DNA from: Pseudomonadota bacterium
GTDB taxonomy: Bacteria > Pseudomonadota > Alphaproteobacteria > Caulobacterales > Caulobacteraceae
Direction of reading: 5' to 3'
DNA length: 5,890 bases
NCBI GenBank assembly: GCA_023445955.1
Contig: JAEXJH010000236.1
Location: 1 to 5,890, forward strand
A program made the position numbers and the translations under genes. This document shows, piece after piece, positions 1-5,890 of this stretch. A model generated the notes under the pieces. That model ran no database searches and had not been told where the DNA came from. It saw only the letters and a program-made list of their open reading frames with translations. Within the stretch, counting starts at the first letter, position 1; each line of letters begins with the position of its first letter.

Positions 1-1673
1 GCGTGCTGAAGGGCGTGCTGGCCGCGCCGGGCTTGGCGATCGGCAAGGCCGTGCGTCTCGCCGCCGCCGACATCGTCGTACGCGAAGCCGGCGACGGGAC
101 CGCCCACGAGGAGGCGGCGCTCGCCGCCGCCCTCGACACGGTCCGCGCCCGCATCGAGAAGAACGCCGCCAAGGGCGACAAGGCTCGCAAGGCCATCCTC
201 GGCGCCCACCTGGCCTTCCTGGAAGACCCCGAACTGGCCGCCGGCGCCCGCCGCCTGATCGGGGAGGGCAAGAGCGCCGGCTATGCCTGGCGCAAGGCCG
301 TCGGCGGCTATGTCGAGGCCCTGCGCGGCCTGGGCGACCGCCGCCTGGCCGAGCGCGTCGACGACTTGGTCGATCTCGAGCGCCAGGTGCTGCGCGCGCT
401 GGCCGGCGAGGAGGACGAAGGCGCGATCCTGCCGCCCGGCTCGATCCTGCTGGCCGACGAACTGCTGCCTTCGCAGCTGATGGGCGTCGATCCCGCCGCC
501 GTGGCGGGCTTCGTCACCGCGCGCGGTGGGCCGACCTCGCACGTGGCGATCCTGGCGGCCGCCATGGGCATTCCCGCGATAGTCGCCGTCGGCGGCGCGC
601 TGCTGAAGGTCAAGGACGGCGCGACGCTGATCCTGGACGCCGACAGCGGCGTGCTGCGCGTGGCGCCGGACGCCCCGGCCCTGGAAGCCGCCCAGACGGC
701 TCTCGCCCAGCGCCAGGAGCGCAAGGCGGCCGCCCAGGCCGCCGCTCATGAGGTCTGCGTCACGAAGGACGGCGTCCGCATCGAGGTGTTCGCCAACACC
801 GGCTCGCTGAACGACGCCCTGGCCGCCGTGGCCAATGGCGCGGAAGGTTCGGGCCTGCTGCGCACCGAGTTCCTGTTCCTGGACCGCGACACCCCGCCGG
901 ACGAGGACGAGCAGGCCCGCCAGTACCAGGCCATCGCCTCGGCCCTGGACGGCAAGCCGCTGATCATCCGTACGCTGGACGTCGGCGGCGACAAGGCCGC
1001 GCCCTACCTGCCGATCCCGGCCGAGGAGAACCCGGCGCTCGGCCTGCGCGGCGTCCGCGTCAGCCTGTGGCGGCCGCACCTGCTGAAGACCCAGCTGCGC
1101 GCCATCCTGCGGGTCAAGCCGCTGGGCCAATGCAAGATCATGGTCCCGATGATCGCCAGCCTGGACGAGCTGCGCGCCGTCCGCGCCGTGCTGGACGAGG
1201 CCAAGCGCGAGATGGGGATCGTCGAGCGCGTCGAACTGGGCGTGATGATCGAGACGCCCGCCGCCGCCGTCACCGCCGACCTGATCGCCGCCGAGGCGGA
1301 CTTCCTGTCGGTCGGCACCAACGACCTGACCCAGTACGTGCTGGCCATGGATCGCGGTAACCCCGAACTGGCCGCTCGCATCGACGCCCTGCACCCGGCG
1401 GTGCTGCGGATGATCGACCAGACCTGCAAGGGCGCGGCCAAGCACCATCGCTGGGTCGGCGTCTGCGGGGGCCTCGCCTCCGACGTCGCCGCCACGCCGA
1501 TCCTGCTGGGTCTGGGCGTCACGGAGCTCTCGACCACGGCGTCCATCGCGCCCGAGGTGAAGGCGCGCGTCCGTAGCCTTAGCCTCGATTCCTGCCGTAC
1601 GCTCGCGGCCCAGGCCCTGGACCAGACCTCGCCCGAGGCGGTCCGCGCCCTCGTGAAATCCTTCGGAGCCTAA
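1..1673 (+). CDS. ptsI: PTS Enzyme I (PEP-protein phosphotransferase), 5'-truncated by the window edge
   Basis: This cytoplasmic enzyme takes phosphate from phosphoenolpyruvate onto a histidine and hands it to HPr, the first step of PTS sugar uptake. The visible 556 residues are a complete EI. Numbering from the GTG at 3, the phosphohistidine motif GGPTSH places the active His at 180. The PEP-binding barrel follows with LLRTEF (Arg287), IIRTLDVGGDK (Arg323), VMIETPAA (Glu417), GTNDLTQY (Asp441) and the catalytic Cys in CGGLASD (Cys488). No key residue is missing. Residue 1 lines up with residue 1 of E. coli EI as I recall it (575 aa), so either the GTG at 3 is the true start of a stand-alone EI, or the frame continues upstream as an EIIA-HPr-EI fusion. 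I favour the fusion, because the neighbouring permease has no EIIA, but the two bases before position 3 cannot decide it. The stop TAA lies 6 bases before the permease start, so the two are very probably one operon. Confidence 0.95.
   Translation, partial: VLKGVLAAPGLAIGKAVRLAAADIVVREAGDGTAHEEAALAAALDTVRARIEKNAAKGDKARKAILGAHLAFLEDPELAAGARRLIGEGKSAGYAWRKAVGGYVEALRGLGDRRLAERVDDLVDLERQVLRALAGEEDEGAILPPGSILLADELLPSQLMGVDPAAVAGFVTARGGPTSHVAILAAAMGIPAIVAVGGALLKVKDGATLILDADSGVLRVAPDAPALEAAQTALAQRQERKAAAQAAAHEVCVTKDGVRIEVFANTGSLNDALAAVANGAEGSGLLRTEFLFLDRDTPPDEDEQARQYQAIASALDGKPLIIRTLDVGGDKAAPYLPIPAEENPALGLRGVRVSLWRPHLLKTQLRAILRVKPLGQCKIMVPMIASLDELRAVRAVLDEAKREMGIVERVELGVMIETPAAAVTADLIAAEADFLSVGTNDLTQYVLAMDRGNPELAARIDALHPAVLRMIDQTCKGAAKHHRWVGVCGGLASDVAATPILLGLGVTELSTTASIAPEVKARVRSLSLDSCRTLAAQALDQTSPEAVRALVKSFGA
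1665..1668 (+). promoter_or_regulatory. Candidate ribosome binding site of the permease gene, inside the Enzyme I 3' end
   Basis: GGAG lies in the last codons of the Enzyme I gene, 11 bases before the ATG at 1680. The spacing is longer than ideal. Its position within the upstream coding sequence, with only 6 bases between the genes, suggests translational coupling. Confidence 0.4.
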
Positions 1674-1679
1674 AAGTCG

Positions 1680-3422
1680 ATGAAGTCTCCGCTCGAGATC
1701 CTCCAGCCCCTGGGCCGGGCCCTGATGCTGCCGATCGCGGTGCTGCCGGTCGCCGGCCTGCTGCTGCGCCTGGGCCAGCCCGACCTGCTGAACATCGGCT
1801 TCATGGCCGCCGCCGGCGATGCGATCTTCTCCAACCTGGGCCTGCTCTTCGCCATCGGCGTCGCCGTGGGCCTCGCCAAGGAGAACAACGGCGCGGCGGG
1901 GCTGGCCGGTGTCGTCTGCTTCCTGATCGCCACCGAGGGGGCCAAGACCCTGCTGCACGTCCCGGCGGACGTGACGGCGAACCTGGTCAAGGAACACGCC
2001 GACCTGGCGGGCGCGGCCTACAAGGCCAAGGCGCTGGCCAAGCTGAGCGCGCCGATCGGCATCATTTCGGGCGTCATTGGCGGGCTATTCTACAACCGCT
2101 TCTCGACCTTCAAGCTGCCGGAATACCTGGCCTTCTTCAGCGGTCGGCGCTTCGTGCCGATGATCGCGGGCCTGGCTGGTCTGCTGATGGCCGCCCTGAT
2201 CGGCCTGGGCTACGACGGCATCAACGGCGCGGTCGACGGCGCCAGCCGGGCCATCGTCGGCTCGGGCGAGATCGGCCTCTTGGTCTTCGGCTTCCTGAAC
2301 CGGATCCTGATCGTCACCGGCCTGCACCACGTGCTGAACAACATCGCCTGGTTCGTGGTCGGCGATTACCACGGCGCCACGGGGGATCTCCGCCGCTTCT
2401 TCGCCGACGACCCCAGCGCCGGGGCGTTCATGAGCGGCTTCTTCCCGGTCATGATGTTCGGCCTGCCCGCCGCCTGCCTGGCCATGTACCACACCGCCCT
2501 CCCTGCGAAGAAAAAGGCCGTCGGCGGCATGCTGTTCTCGCTGGCCCTGACCTCGTTCCTGACCGGCGTGACCGAGCCGATCGAGTTCAGCTTCATGTTC
2601 CTGGCCCCGGCCCTCTACGCCATGCACGCGGTGCTGACCGGCGCGGCCATGGCGCTGATGAACCTGCTGAACGTCAAGCTGGGCTTCACCTTCTCGGCGG
2701 GCCTGTTCGACTACGTGCTGAACTTCGGCAAGGCGACCCATCCCTGGCTGCTGATCCCGGTGGGCCTGGTCTATGGCGCGCTCTATTACGGCGTCTTCCG
2801 CTTCGCGATCACCCGCTTCAACCTCAAGACCCCTGGTCGCGAGGACGAAGAGACCGTCGCCGTCGAGACCGTTTCCACGGGCGGTGGTCGCGGCGCGGAC
2901 TTCGTGGCGGCTCTCGGCGGCGCGGCCAACCTGACCACCGTCGACGCCTGCACCACCCGCCTGCGCCTGATCGTCGTCGACCAGGGCGCGGTCAACGAGC
3001 CGGCCCTGAAGGCCCTGGGCGCGCGCGGGATCGTCAAGCCGTCCGACAAGGCGCTGCAGGTCGTGCTGGGCCCGATCGCCGACGGCGTCGCCGGCGAGAT
3101 CCGCGCCGCCATGGGGGCTCCGCCGCCTGTGAAGGCCGTTACGGCCGCCAAGGCCGCGCCCTCGGTGCTGCCGACCGTCGACGACGACCGCAAGGCCGAG
3201 AAGGTGCTGAGCGCGCTCGGCGGCGCAGCGAACCTCAAGAGCGTTGGCACCTGCTCCAGCCGCCTGCGCGTGGTCGTGGCCGACCAGGGCGCGGTCAGCG
3301 AGCCGGCGCTGAAGGCCCTGGGCGCGCGCGGCGTCGTCCGGGTCGGCGACCAAGTCGTCCACGTCGTGCTGGGTCCCGACGCCGAGCGCGTCGGCGAAGC
3401 GGTGCGCTGCCAGCTGCCCTAG
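1680..3422 (+). CDS. nagE: PTS N-acetylglucosamine-type permease, EIIC-EIIB-EIIB
   Basis: Inner-membrane permease that imports and phosphorylates a sugar, most likely N-acetylglucosamine to GlcNAc-6-phosphate. Residues 1-380 form the EIIC domain, with about ten hydrophobic stretches. It shares diagnostic NagE blocks with the E. coli protein from memory: LGRALMLPIAVLPVAG near the start, LRLGQPDLLN (29-38), TGLHHVLNNIAWF (213-225), MSGFFPVMMFGLP (251-263), TGVTEPIEF (295-303, conserved Glu299) and FNLKTPGRED (380-389). Two EIIB domains follow: the first at about 404-478 with phosphocysteine 424 (DACTTRLR), the second at about 503-578 with Cys525 (GTCSSRLR). They are joined by an Ala/Pro/Lys-rich linker at about 479-500. 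E. coli NagE instead has IIC-IIB-IIA, 648 aa. With no EIIA here, phosphate must come from a separate or fused EIIA, possibly in the preceding protein. The specificity call rests on the EIIC sequence; a glucose or related amino sugar is the alternative. Confidence 0.93.
   Translation: MKSPLEILQPLGRALMLPIAVLPVAGLLLRLGQPDLLNIGFMAAAGDAIFSNLGLLFAIGVAVGLAKENNGAAGLAGVVCFLIATEGAKTLLHVPADVTANLVKEHADLAGAAYKAKALAKLSAPIGIISGVIGGLFYNRFSTFKLPEYLAFFSGRRFVPMIAGLAGLLMAALIGLGYDGINGAVDGASRAIVGSGEIGLLVFGFLNRILIVTGLHHVLNNIAWFVVGDYHGATGDLRRFFADDPSAGAFMSGFFPVMMFGLPAACLAMYHTALPAKKKAVGGMLFSLALTSFLTGVTEPIEFSFMFLAPALYAMHAVLTGAAMALMNLLNVKLGFTFSAGLFDYVLNFGKATHPWLLIPVGLVYGALYYGVFRFAITRFNLKTPGREDEETVAVETVSTGGGRGADFVAALGGAANLTTVDACTTRLRLIVVDQGAVNEPALKALGARGIVKPSDKALQVVLGPIADGVAGEIRAAMGAPPPVKAVTAAKAAPSVLPTVDDDRKAEKVLSALGGAANLKSVGTCSSRLRVVVADQGAVSEPALKALGARGVVRVGDQVVHVVLGPDAERVGEAVRCQLP
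2910..3029 (+). repeat. Tandem EIIB repeat, copy 1 core
   Basis: This 120-base segment codes for 40 residues of the first EIIB domain, including phosphocysteine 424. It matches the segment 303 bases downstream at 101 of 120 positions by hand count (30 of 40 residues), so the two domains look like an internal duplication. The best-conserved stretch is the 3' end coding for ALKALGARG. Confidence 0.85.
3213..3332 (+). repeat. Tandem EIIB repeat, copy 2 core
   Basis: Second copy of the duplicated EIIB segment, in frame with the first and offset by exactly 101 codons. The cysteine is kept (Cys525), but the residues around it change from D-A-C-T-T-R to G-T-C-S-S-R, whereas the Arg-Leu-Arg that follows is unchanged. 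Confidence 0.85.
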
Positions 3423-4114
3423 AAGAGGTGCGCCTTGAAGAAGGCGGCCGAGCGGGCGTTGGCCGTCGCAGCGTCGGCCGCGTCATAGTGATCCCCGCCG
3501 GGCCGCGCGAAGGCGTGGTTGCGGCCGGGATAGGTGTGGATCTGGATGCGCGGATGGCCGTCCAGCGCCGCGTGGATCTTCGCCTGGGCGTCCTGGCCGA
3601 TGTACTCGTCGTCGCCGGCCAGGTGCATCAGCAGCGGTTTGCGAATCCTGGCGCCCTCGGCCACGTAGTTGTCGGTCCCGCCGCCGTAGTAGACGACGCC
3701 CACGTCGGCGTCGCTGGCCGCCATGGCCCGGAAGGTCATCAGCCCGCCCAGGCAGTAGCCGGTCACTCCGACCTTGCCGCTCGCGCCGTCCAGCGTCCGC
3801 GCGGCCTTGATCGTGGCGACCACGTCCTCGACGCCCTTGTCGAAGTCGAAGCGGTTGTAGAAGCCGAACGCCTTCTCCCAGTTCTCCGGCGTGGCCTCGG
3901 ACATCGACAGGCCCGGCTCGAAGCGCCAGAACAGGTCGGGGGCCACGACGACATAGCCCTGGGCGGCCAGCTCGCCGGCGATCTGCCGGATGCCGTCATT
4001 GACCCCGAAGATCTCCTGGATGAGGACGATGGCCGGCGCGGGCTCTACGCTGGGACGCACGACAAGCGCCTGGAAGTCGCCGTCCGGGACGGTGATGGTC
4101 AGGTATTCGGACAC
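3419..4114 (-). CDS. Dienelactone hydrolase family protein (alpha/beta hydrolase)
   Basis: A 231-residue cytoplasmic alpha/beta hydrolase, close to the usual family length of about 230-240 residues. The triad is visible: nucleophile Cys121 in GYCLGG, acid Asp169 in AGDDEYI and His200 in PGRNHAFARP. Glu34 in LIQEIFGVN matches the glutamate that interacts with the resting cysteine in characterised dienelactone hydrolases. There is no signal peptide or membrane segment. The start is the GTG at 4114, chosen because AGGAG lies 7 bases upstream and the family's N-terminal strand begins right after it. The stop TAG overlaps the permease stop by 4 bases. Classical members open dienelactone in chloroaromatic breakdown, but many homologues have unknown substrates and no aromatic pathway genes are visible here, so the substrate is open. 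It may be co-transcribed with the receiver gene 105 bases upstream. Confidence 0.9.
   Translation of the reverse strand: MSEYLTITVPDGDFQALVVRPSVEPAPAIVLIQEIFGVNDGIRQIAGELAAQGYVVVAPDLFWRFEPGLSMSEATPENWEKAFGFYNRFDFDKGVEDVVATIKAARTLDGASGKVGVTGYCLGGLMTFRAMAASDADVGVVYYGGGTDNYVAEGARIRKPLLMHLAGDDEYIGQDAQAKIHAALDGHPRIQIHTYPGRNHAFARPGGDHYDAADAATANARSAAFFKAHLF
3431..3446. other. Small hairpin just past the permease stop, inside the hydrolase 3' end
   Basis: CGCCTT and AAGGCG form a perfect 6-bp stem around a GAAG loop, starting 9 bases after the permease stop codon. No T-run follows on either strand, so it does not meet the usual form of an intrinsic terminator. It also lies in codons of the opposite gene. 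It may simply be coding sequence; at best it could stabilise the 3' end of the permease transcript. Confidence 0.3.
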
Positions 4115-4121
4115 GGTCGCG

Positions 4122-4126
4122 CTCCT
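4122..4126 (-). promoter_or_regulatory. Ribosome binding site of the hydrolase gene
   Basis: AGGAG on the minus strand, 7 bases before the GTG at 4114. It is the strongest Shine-Dalgarno match in the window and supports the non-ATG start. Confidence 0.7.
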
Positions 4127-4130
4127 GCGG

Positions 4131-4208
4131 CGGATCGGGGGAGACCGCGAGTTTCGACCGAGGCGCGCGCGCGTGCTTGAACGATCCTGTCGGGCGCGGT
4201 CCGATCCG
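4131..4208. repeat. Spaced inverted repeat between the receiver and hydrolase genes
   Basis: CGGATCGG at 4131-4138 and its complement CCGATCCG at 4201-4208 flank 62 bases containing an alternating GCGCGCGCGCG run (4163-4173). The pair nearly spans the 105-base gap between the two minus-strand genes. Eight-base arms are short for such GC-rich DNA and may be chance. No T-rich tail, and so no intrinsic terminator, was seen in this gap. Confidence 0.25.
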
Positions 4209-4219
4209 AACGTGAAGCG

Positions 4220-4600
4220 CTAGGCGGTAAGGTCGCGGATCTTGGCGATGATCTGCTCGGGCGAGAACGGCTTCATCAGGTAGCCGTTGGCGCCGGCCTG
4301 CATGGCCATGACGATGCGGTCCAGGCGGCCTTCGCCGGTCAGCATCAGGATTGGAGCTTGAGCGCATGCGTCGATGGACCGCAGGGTGCGGACCAGCTCG
4401 ATACCGTCGGTGGTGGGCAGGCGCACGTCGATGACGAACAGGCTGGGAACCTGCATCCGCGCCTTGCCCAGCATCCCCTCGCCGGTCTCGAACAGTTCGA
4501 CCGTAAACCCTTGTGGCGCAAGGGCCGCCTGCAGGAAGGCCAGCACCAGAGGATCGTCGTCGACGACGTAGATCGAGGGCGCGACGGCGATTGGCGGCAT
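4220..4600 (-). CDS. Single-domain response regulator (CheY-like receiver)
   Basis: A stand-alone receiver of 126 residues that would be phosphorylated by a histidine kinase and act through protein contacts, as it has no output domain. The acidic pocket is Asp14-Asp15-Asp16 in YVVDDDP, the phospho-acceptor is Asp58 in FVIDVRLP, the switch threonine is Thr88 in LMLTGE, and the invariant lysine is Lys110 in GYLMKPF, preceded by Tyr107 at the usual aromatic switch position. All active-site residues are intact. The start is the ATG at 4600, with AGGA 7 bases upstream; the frame stays open far upstream, but that extension is antisense to the sensor gene and has no protein-like composition. It is divergent from the GAF-PAS-PAS gene 165 bases away, a plausible cognate partner, and co-directional with the hydrolase. 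Its target is unknown. Confidence 0.93.
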   Translation of the reverse strand: MPPIAVAPSIYVVDDDPLVLAFLQAALAPQGFTVELFETGEGMLGKARMQVPSLFVIDVRLPTTDGIELVRTLRSIDACAQAPILMLTGEGRLDRIVMAMQAGANGYLMKPFSPEQIIAKIRDLTA

Positions 4601-4607
4601 CGGTCCA

Positions 4608-4611
4608 TCCT
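4608..4611 (-). promoter_or_regulatory. Ribosome binding site of the receiver gene
   Basis: AGGA on the minus strand, 7 bases before the ATG at 4600. It supports that start over the long open frame that extends upstream. Confidence 0.55.
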
Positions 4612-4616
4612 GGCTT

Positions 4617-4635
4617 CGACGACTCCGGATCGTCG
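4617..4635. repeat. 19-base dyad in the leader of the receiver gene
   Basis: CGACGA (4617-4622) and TCGTCG (4630-4635) form perfect arms around CTCCGGA, which itself contains the palindrome TCCGGA. The dyad ends 17 bases before the receiver start codon. It could be an operator or an RNA hairpin in the leader; nothing identifies a regulator. Confidence 0.35.
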
Positions 4636-4650
4636 GCGCCAGCCTTGCCG

Positions 4651-4662
4651 CGCCGCGCGGCG
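4651..4662. repeat. 12-base perfect palindrome in the divergent intergenic region
   Basis: CGCCGCGCGGCG reads the same on both strands. It lies between the receiver and sensor genes and could be a protein-binding site, although G/C-only palindromes arise easily in such DNA. Confidence 0.25.
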
Positions 4663-4701
4663 GGATCAAGAGGCTAAAAGTTGCAGGGAACGTGGATAAC
4701 C

Positions 4702-4721
4702 CGCCATTCACGCTTTTGGCG
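4702..4721. repeat. Dyad CGCCA-N10-TGGCG overlapping the candidate sensor promoter
   Basis: Five-base inverted arms at 4702-4706 and 4717-4721 have their centres 15 bases apart. They bracket the candidate -35 element and part of the spacer, the arrangement expected for a repressor operator. The arms are short and the regulator is unknown. Confidence 0.25.
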
Positions 4722-4733
4722 CACGGATAGATG
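4707..4733 (+). promoter_or_regulatory. Candidate housekeeping-sigma promoter for the sensor gene
   Basis: TTCACGC at 4707-4713 matches 6 of 7 positions of the Caulobacter housekeeping -35 consensus (TTGACGS). After 12 bases, GATAGATG at 4726-4733 matches 6 of 8 positions of the -10 consensus (GCTANAWC), within the usual 10-14 base spacing. Transcription would begin near 4740, leaving a leader of about 30 bases before the sensor start. The match is read by eye and the consensus is from memory. Confidence 0.4.
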
Positions 4734-4768
4734 TCCAACCCGCCCCCGGGGCGCAAAGAAAGTCCGTG

Positions 4769-5890
4769 ATGGCCGCCGAGACCGCAGACGACGTCGCAGA
4801 CCTGCGCGCGCGCCTCGATCGCATGACCCGTCTGGCGGCCGCCCAGGCGGCCCTGGCCGAAGCGGGCCTCGACCTTGACGCCTTCATGCAGGCGATCGTC
4901 GAGCATCTGGCCGACCTGACCGGGGCCAAGGGCGCGATCGTCGAACTGGTCGACGGCGGGGACCTCGTCTACCGCGCCGCCACCGACAAGAGCCTGATCG
5001 GCATGCGCCTGAAGCAGGACGGCAGTTTCTCGGGCCTGTGCGTGGCCTCCGCCGAGGTGCTGATCTGCGCCGACGCCCTGACCGACGACCGCGTCGACCG
5101 CGCCGCCTGCGTCAAGGTGGGGGTGGGCTCGATGGTCTGCGCGCCGCTGATGCACCAGGCCGAGGCGCTGGGCGTGCTGAAGGTGTTCTCCGAGCACAAG
5201 AGCGCCTTCGACGACGAGGACATCGACATCCTGCGGGTGCTGGCCTCGATGCTGGGCGCGCAGATGTCGCGCCAGCTGGCCTTCGAGCAGCACCAGGCGC
5301 TGCTGACCGAGAAGACCGAGCAGGAAGAGCTGTTCGAGACCGCCTTCCACGACGCCCCGATCGGCATGGGGATGGGCGATCTGACGGGCCGCATCGTCAA
5401 GATCAACAGCGTCTTCTGCGACATCATCGGCTACACGGCGCAGGAGGCGCGGGCGCTGGATTTCCGGGCGCTCACCCACCCCGACGACATCGACTCGGGC
5501 CTCAGCTACATGAGCCGCCTCTTGAGCGGCGAGATCCGCAGCCACCAGACCGAAAAGCGCTACATCCGAAAGGACGGCGCGGTGATCTGGGTGCGGCTGT
5601 CGGTGTCGCTGGCGCGCGGCGAGGACGGCGCGCCCAAACACTTCATCGGCCAGATCCAGGACCTGACCGACCAGCGGGCGATCGAGAACCGCTACCGGCT
5701 GATGGCCGAGAACGCGACCGACATCATCGTCTCCAGCGACATGCAGGGGCGGGCGACCTTCGTCTCGCCGGCCTGCCAGACGGTCACCGGCTATTCGCCC
5801 GAGGACATCGTCGGGCGCTCGTCGCTGCCGATCACCCATCCCGACGACATGGCCCTGGTCCGTGACGCCTTCGGTCGCCTGCTGGCCGGC
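4769..5890 (+). CDS. GAF-PAS-PAS sensor protein, 3'-truncated; probable sensor histidine kinase
   Basis: The first 374 residues of a soluble multi-domain sensor; the frame is open to the window end. Residues about 5-35 form a short Leu/Ala-rich helix, 36-168 a GAF domain (DRVDRAACVKVGVGSMVCAPL, then GVLKVFSEH), 170-188 a Gln/Glu-rich linker helix, 189-300 a PAS domain with its C-terminal PAC motif (DAPIGMGMGD, THPDDID, KRYIRKDGAVIWV, GQIQDLTDQ), and 308-374 the start of a second PAS (NATDIIVSSD, GYSPEDIVGRS, THPDDMA). There is no signal peptide or membrane segment, so it senses a cytoplasmic cue. The output domain lies beyond the window: a histidine kinase is likely given the divergent receiver gene, but a GGDEF/EAL cyclic-di-GMP enzyme fits equally well on domain grounds. 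The start is ATG 4769; an in-frame GTG immediately before it (4766) is an alternative, and an in-frame TAA at 4697 bounds the frame. Shine-Dalgarno pairing is weak, with only an A/G-rich AAAGAAAG upstream. Confidence 0.9.
   Translation, partial: MAAETADDVADLRARLDRMTRLAAAQAALAEAGLDLDAFMQAIVEHLADLTGAKGAIVELVDGGDLVYRAATDKSLIGMRLKQDGSFSGLCVASAEVLICADALTDDRVDRAACVKVGVGSMVCAPLMHQAEALGVLKVFSEHKSAFDDEDIDILRVLASMLGAQMSRQLAFEQHQALLTEKTEQEELFETAFHDAPIGMGMGDLTGRIVKINSVFCDIIGYTAQEARALDFRALTHPDDIDSGLSYMSRLLSGEIRSHQTEKRYIRKDGAVIWVRLSVSLARGEDGAPKHFIGQIQDLTDQRAIENRYRLMAENATDIIVSSDMQGRATFVSPACQTVTGYSPEDIVGRSSLPITHPDDMALVRDAFGRLLAG

Noticed and set aside
2085..3362. A 425-residue minus-strand open frame opposite the permease.
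   Set aside because: Low-complexity composition (Arg, Gln, Gly, His, Ala) typical of the antisense frame of a GC-rich gene; the plus strand encodes a clear NagE family protein.
4163..4173. Alternating GCGCGCGCGCG tract as possible Z-DNA.
   Set aside because: Only 11 bases in very GC-rich DNA; no evidence of a function.
3428..4180. A 250-residue plus-strand open frame opposite the hydrolase.
   Set aside because: No domain-like sequence; the minus strand carries an intact hydrolase with catalytic triad and ribosome binding site.
4673..4680. GCTAAAAG as a possible plus-strand -10 element.
   Set aside because: It resembles the consensus, but the nearest TTG-type -35 (4645-4651) is 21 bases away, outside the normal spacing.
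4713..4738. Minus-strand promoter for the receiver gene, TTGGACA with GCCAAAAG 11 bases on.
   Set aside because: The -10 part is fair, but the -35 part matches only about 3 of 7 positions, so it is too weak to list as a feature.
4601..5839. A long minus-strand open frame runs upstream from the receiver gene to 5839, which would make a 539-residue fusion.
   Set aside because: The part beyond 4600 is antisense to the sensor gene, is rich in His, Gln, Ala and Asp with no domain, and ignores the ATG and ribosome binding site at 4600. Only the last 126 residues are protein-like.
5038..5865. A 275-residue plus-strand open frame within the sensor gene.
   Set aside because: It is very Arg/Gly/Pro-rich and out of frame with the GAF and PAS domains, which are continuous in the frame starting at 4769.

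Overview
The window looks like chromosomal DNA of a GC-rich alphaproteobacterium, most likely Caulobacter or a close relative such as Phenylobacterium. This is inferred from the very strong G/C bias at third codon positions, from a PTS operon pairing an Enzyme I-type protein with a NagE-type permease, and from one promoter-like site resembling the Caulobacter housekeeping sigma consensus. The species cannot be fixed from the sequence alone. No RNA gene, insertion sequence, CRISPR array or clear sign of horizontal transfer was seen.

Left part (1-3422, + strand): two genes of a sugar phosphotransferase operon. The first is Enzyme I (PEP-protein phosphotransferase), cut by the window's left edge exactly where an EI domain begins, so it could be the C-terminal part of an EIIA-HPr-EI fusion. 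Six bases later comes a NagE-type N-acetylglucosamine permease with an EIIC membrane domain followed by two tandem EIIB domains, and no EIIA. Phosphate would pass from PEP to EI, HPr and EIIA (encoded outside the visible part), then to an EIIB cysteine and on to the incoming sugar.

Middle (3419-4600, - strand): a dienelactone hydrolase family enzyme with an intact Cys-Asp-His triad. Its stop codon overlaps that of the permease tail-to-tail in a CTAG. Upstream of it on the same strand, after 105 bases, is a single-domain CheY-like response regulator. 

Right part (4601-5890): a 165-base divergent intergenic region with a candidate promoter and several short dyads, then the start of a GAF-PAS-PAS sensor protein on the + strand that runs off the window. 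The sensor and the divergent receiver are plausible partners in one signalling pathway, but this rests only on position. The most noteworthy feature is the duplicated EIIB domain; the rest resembles ordinary chromosomal gene content, and I found no convincing new defence or mobile system.
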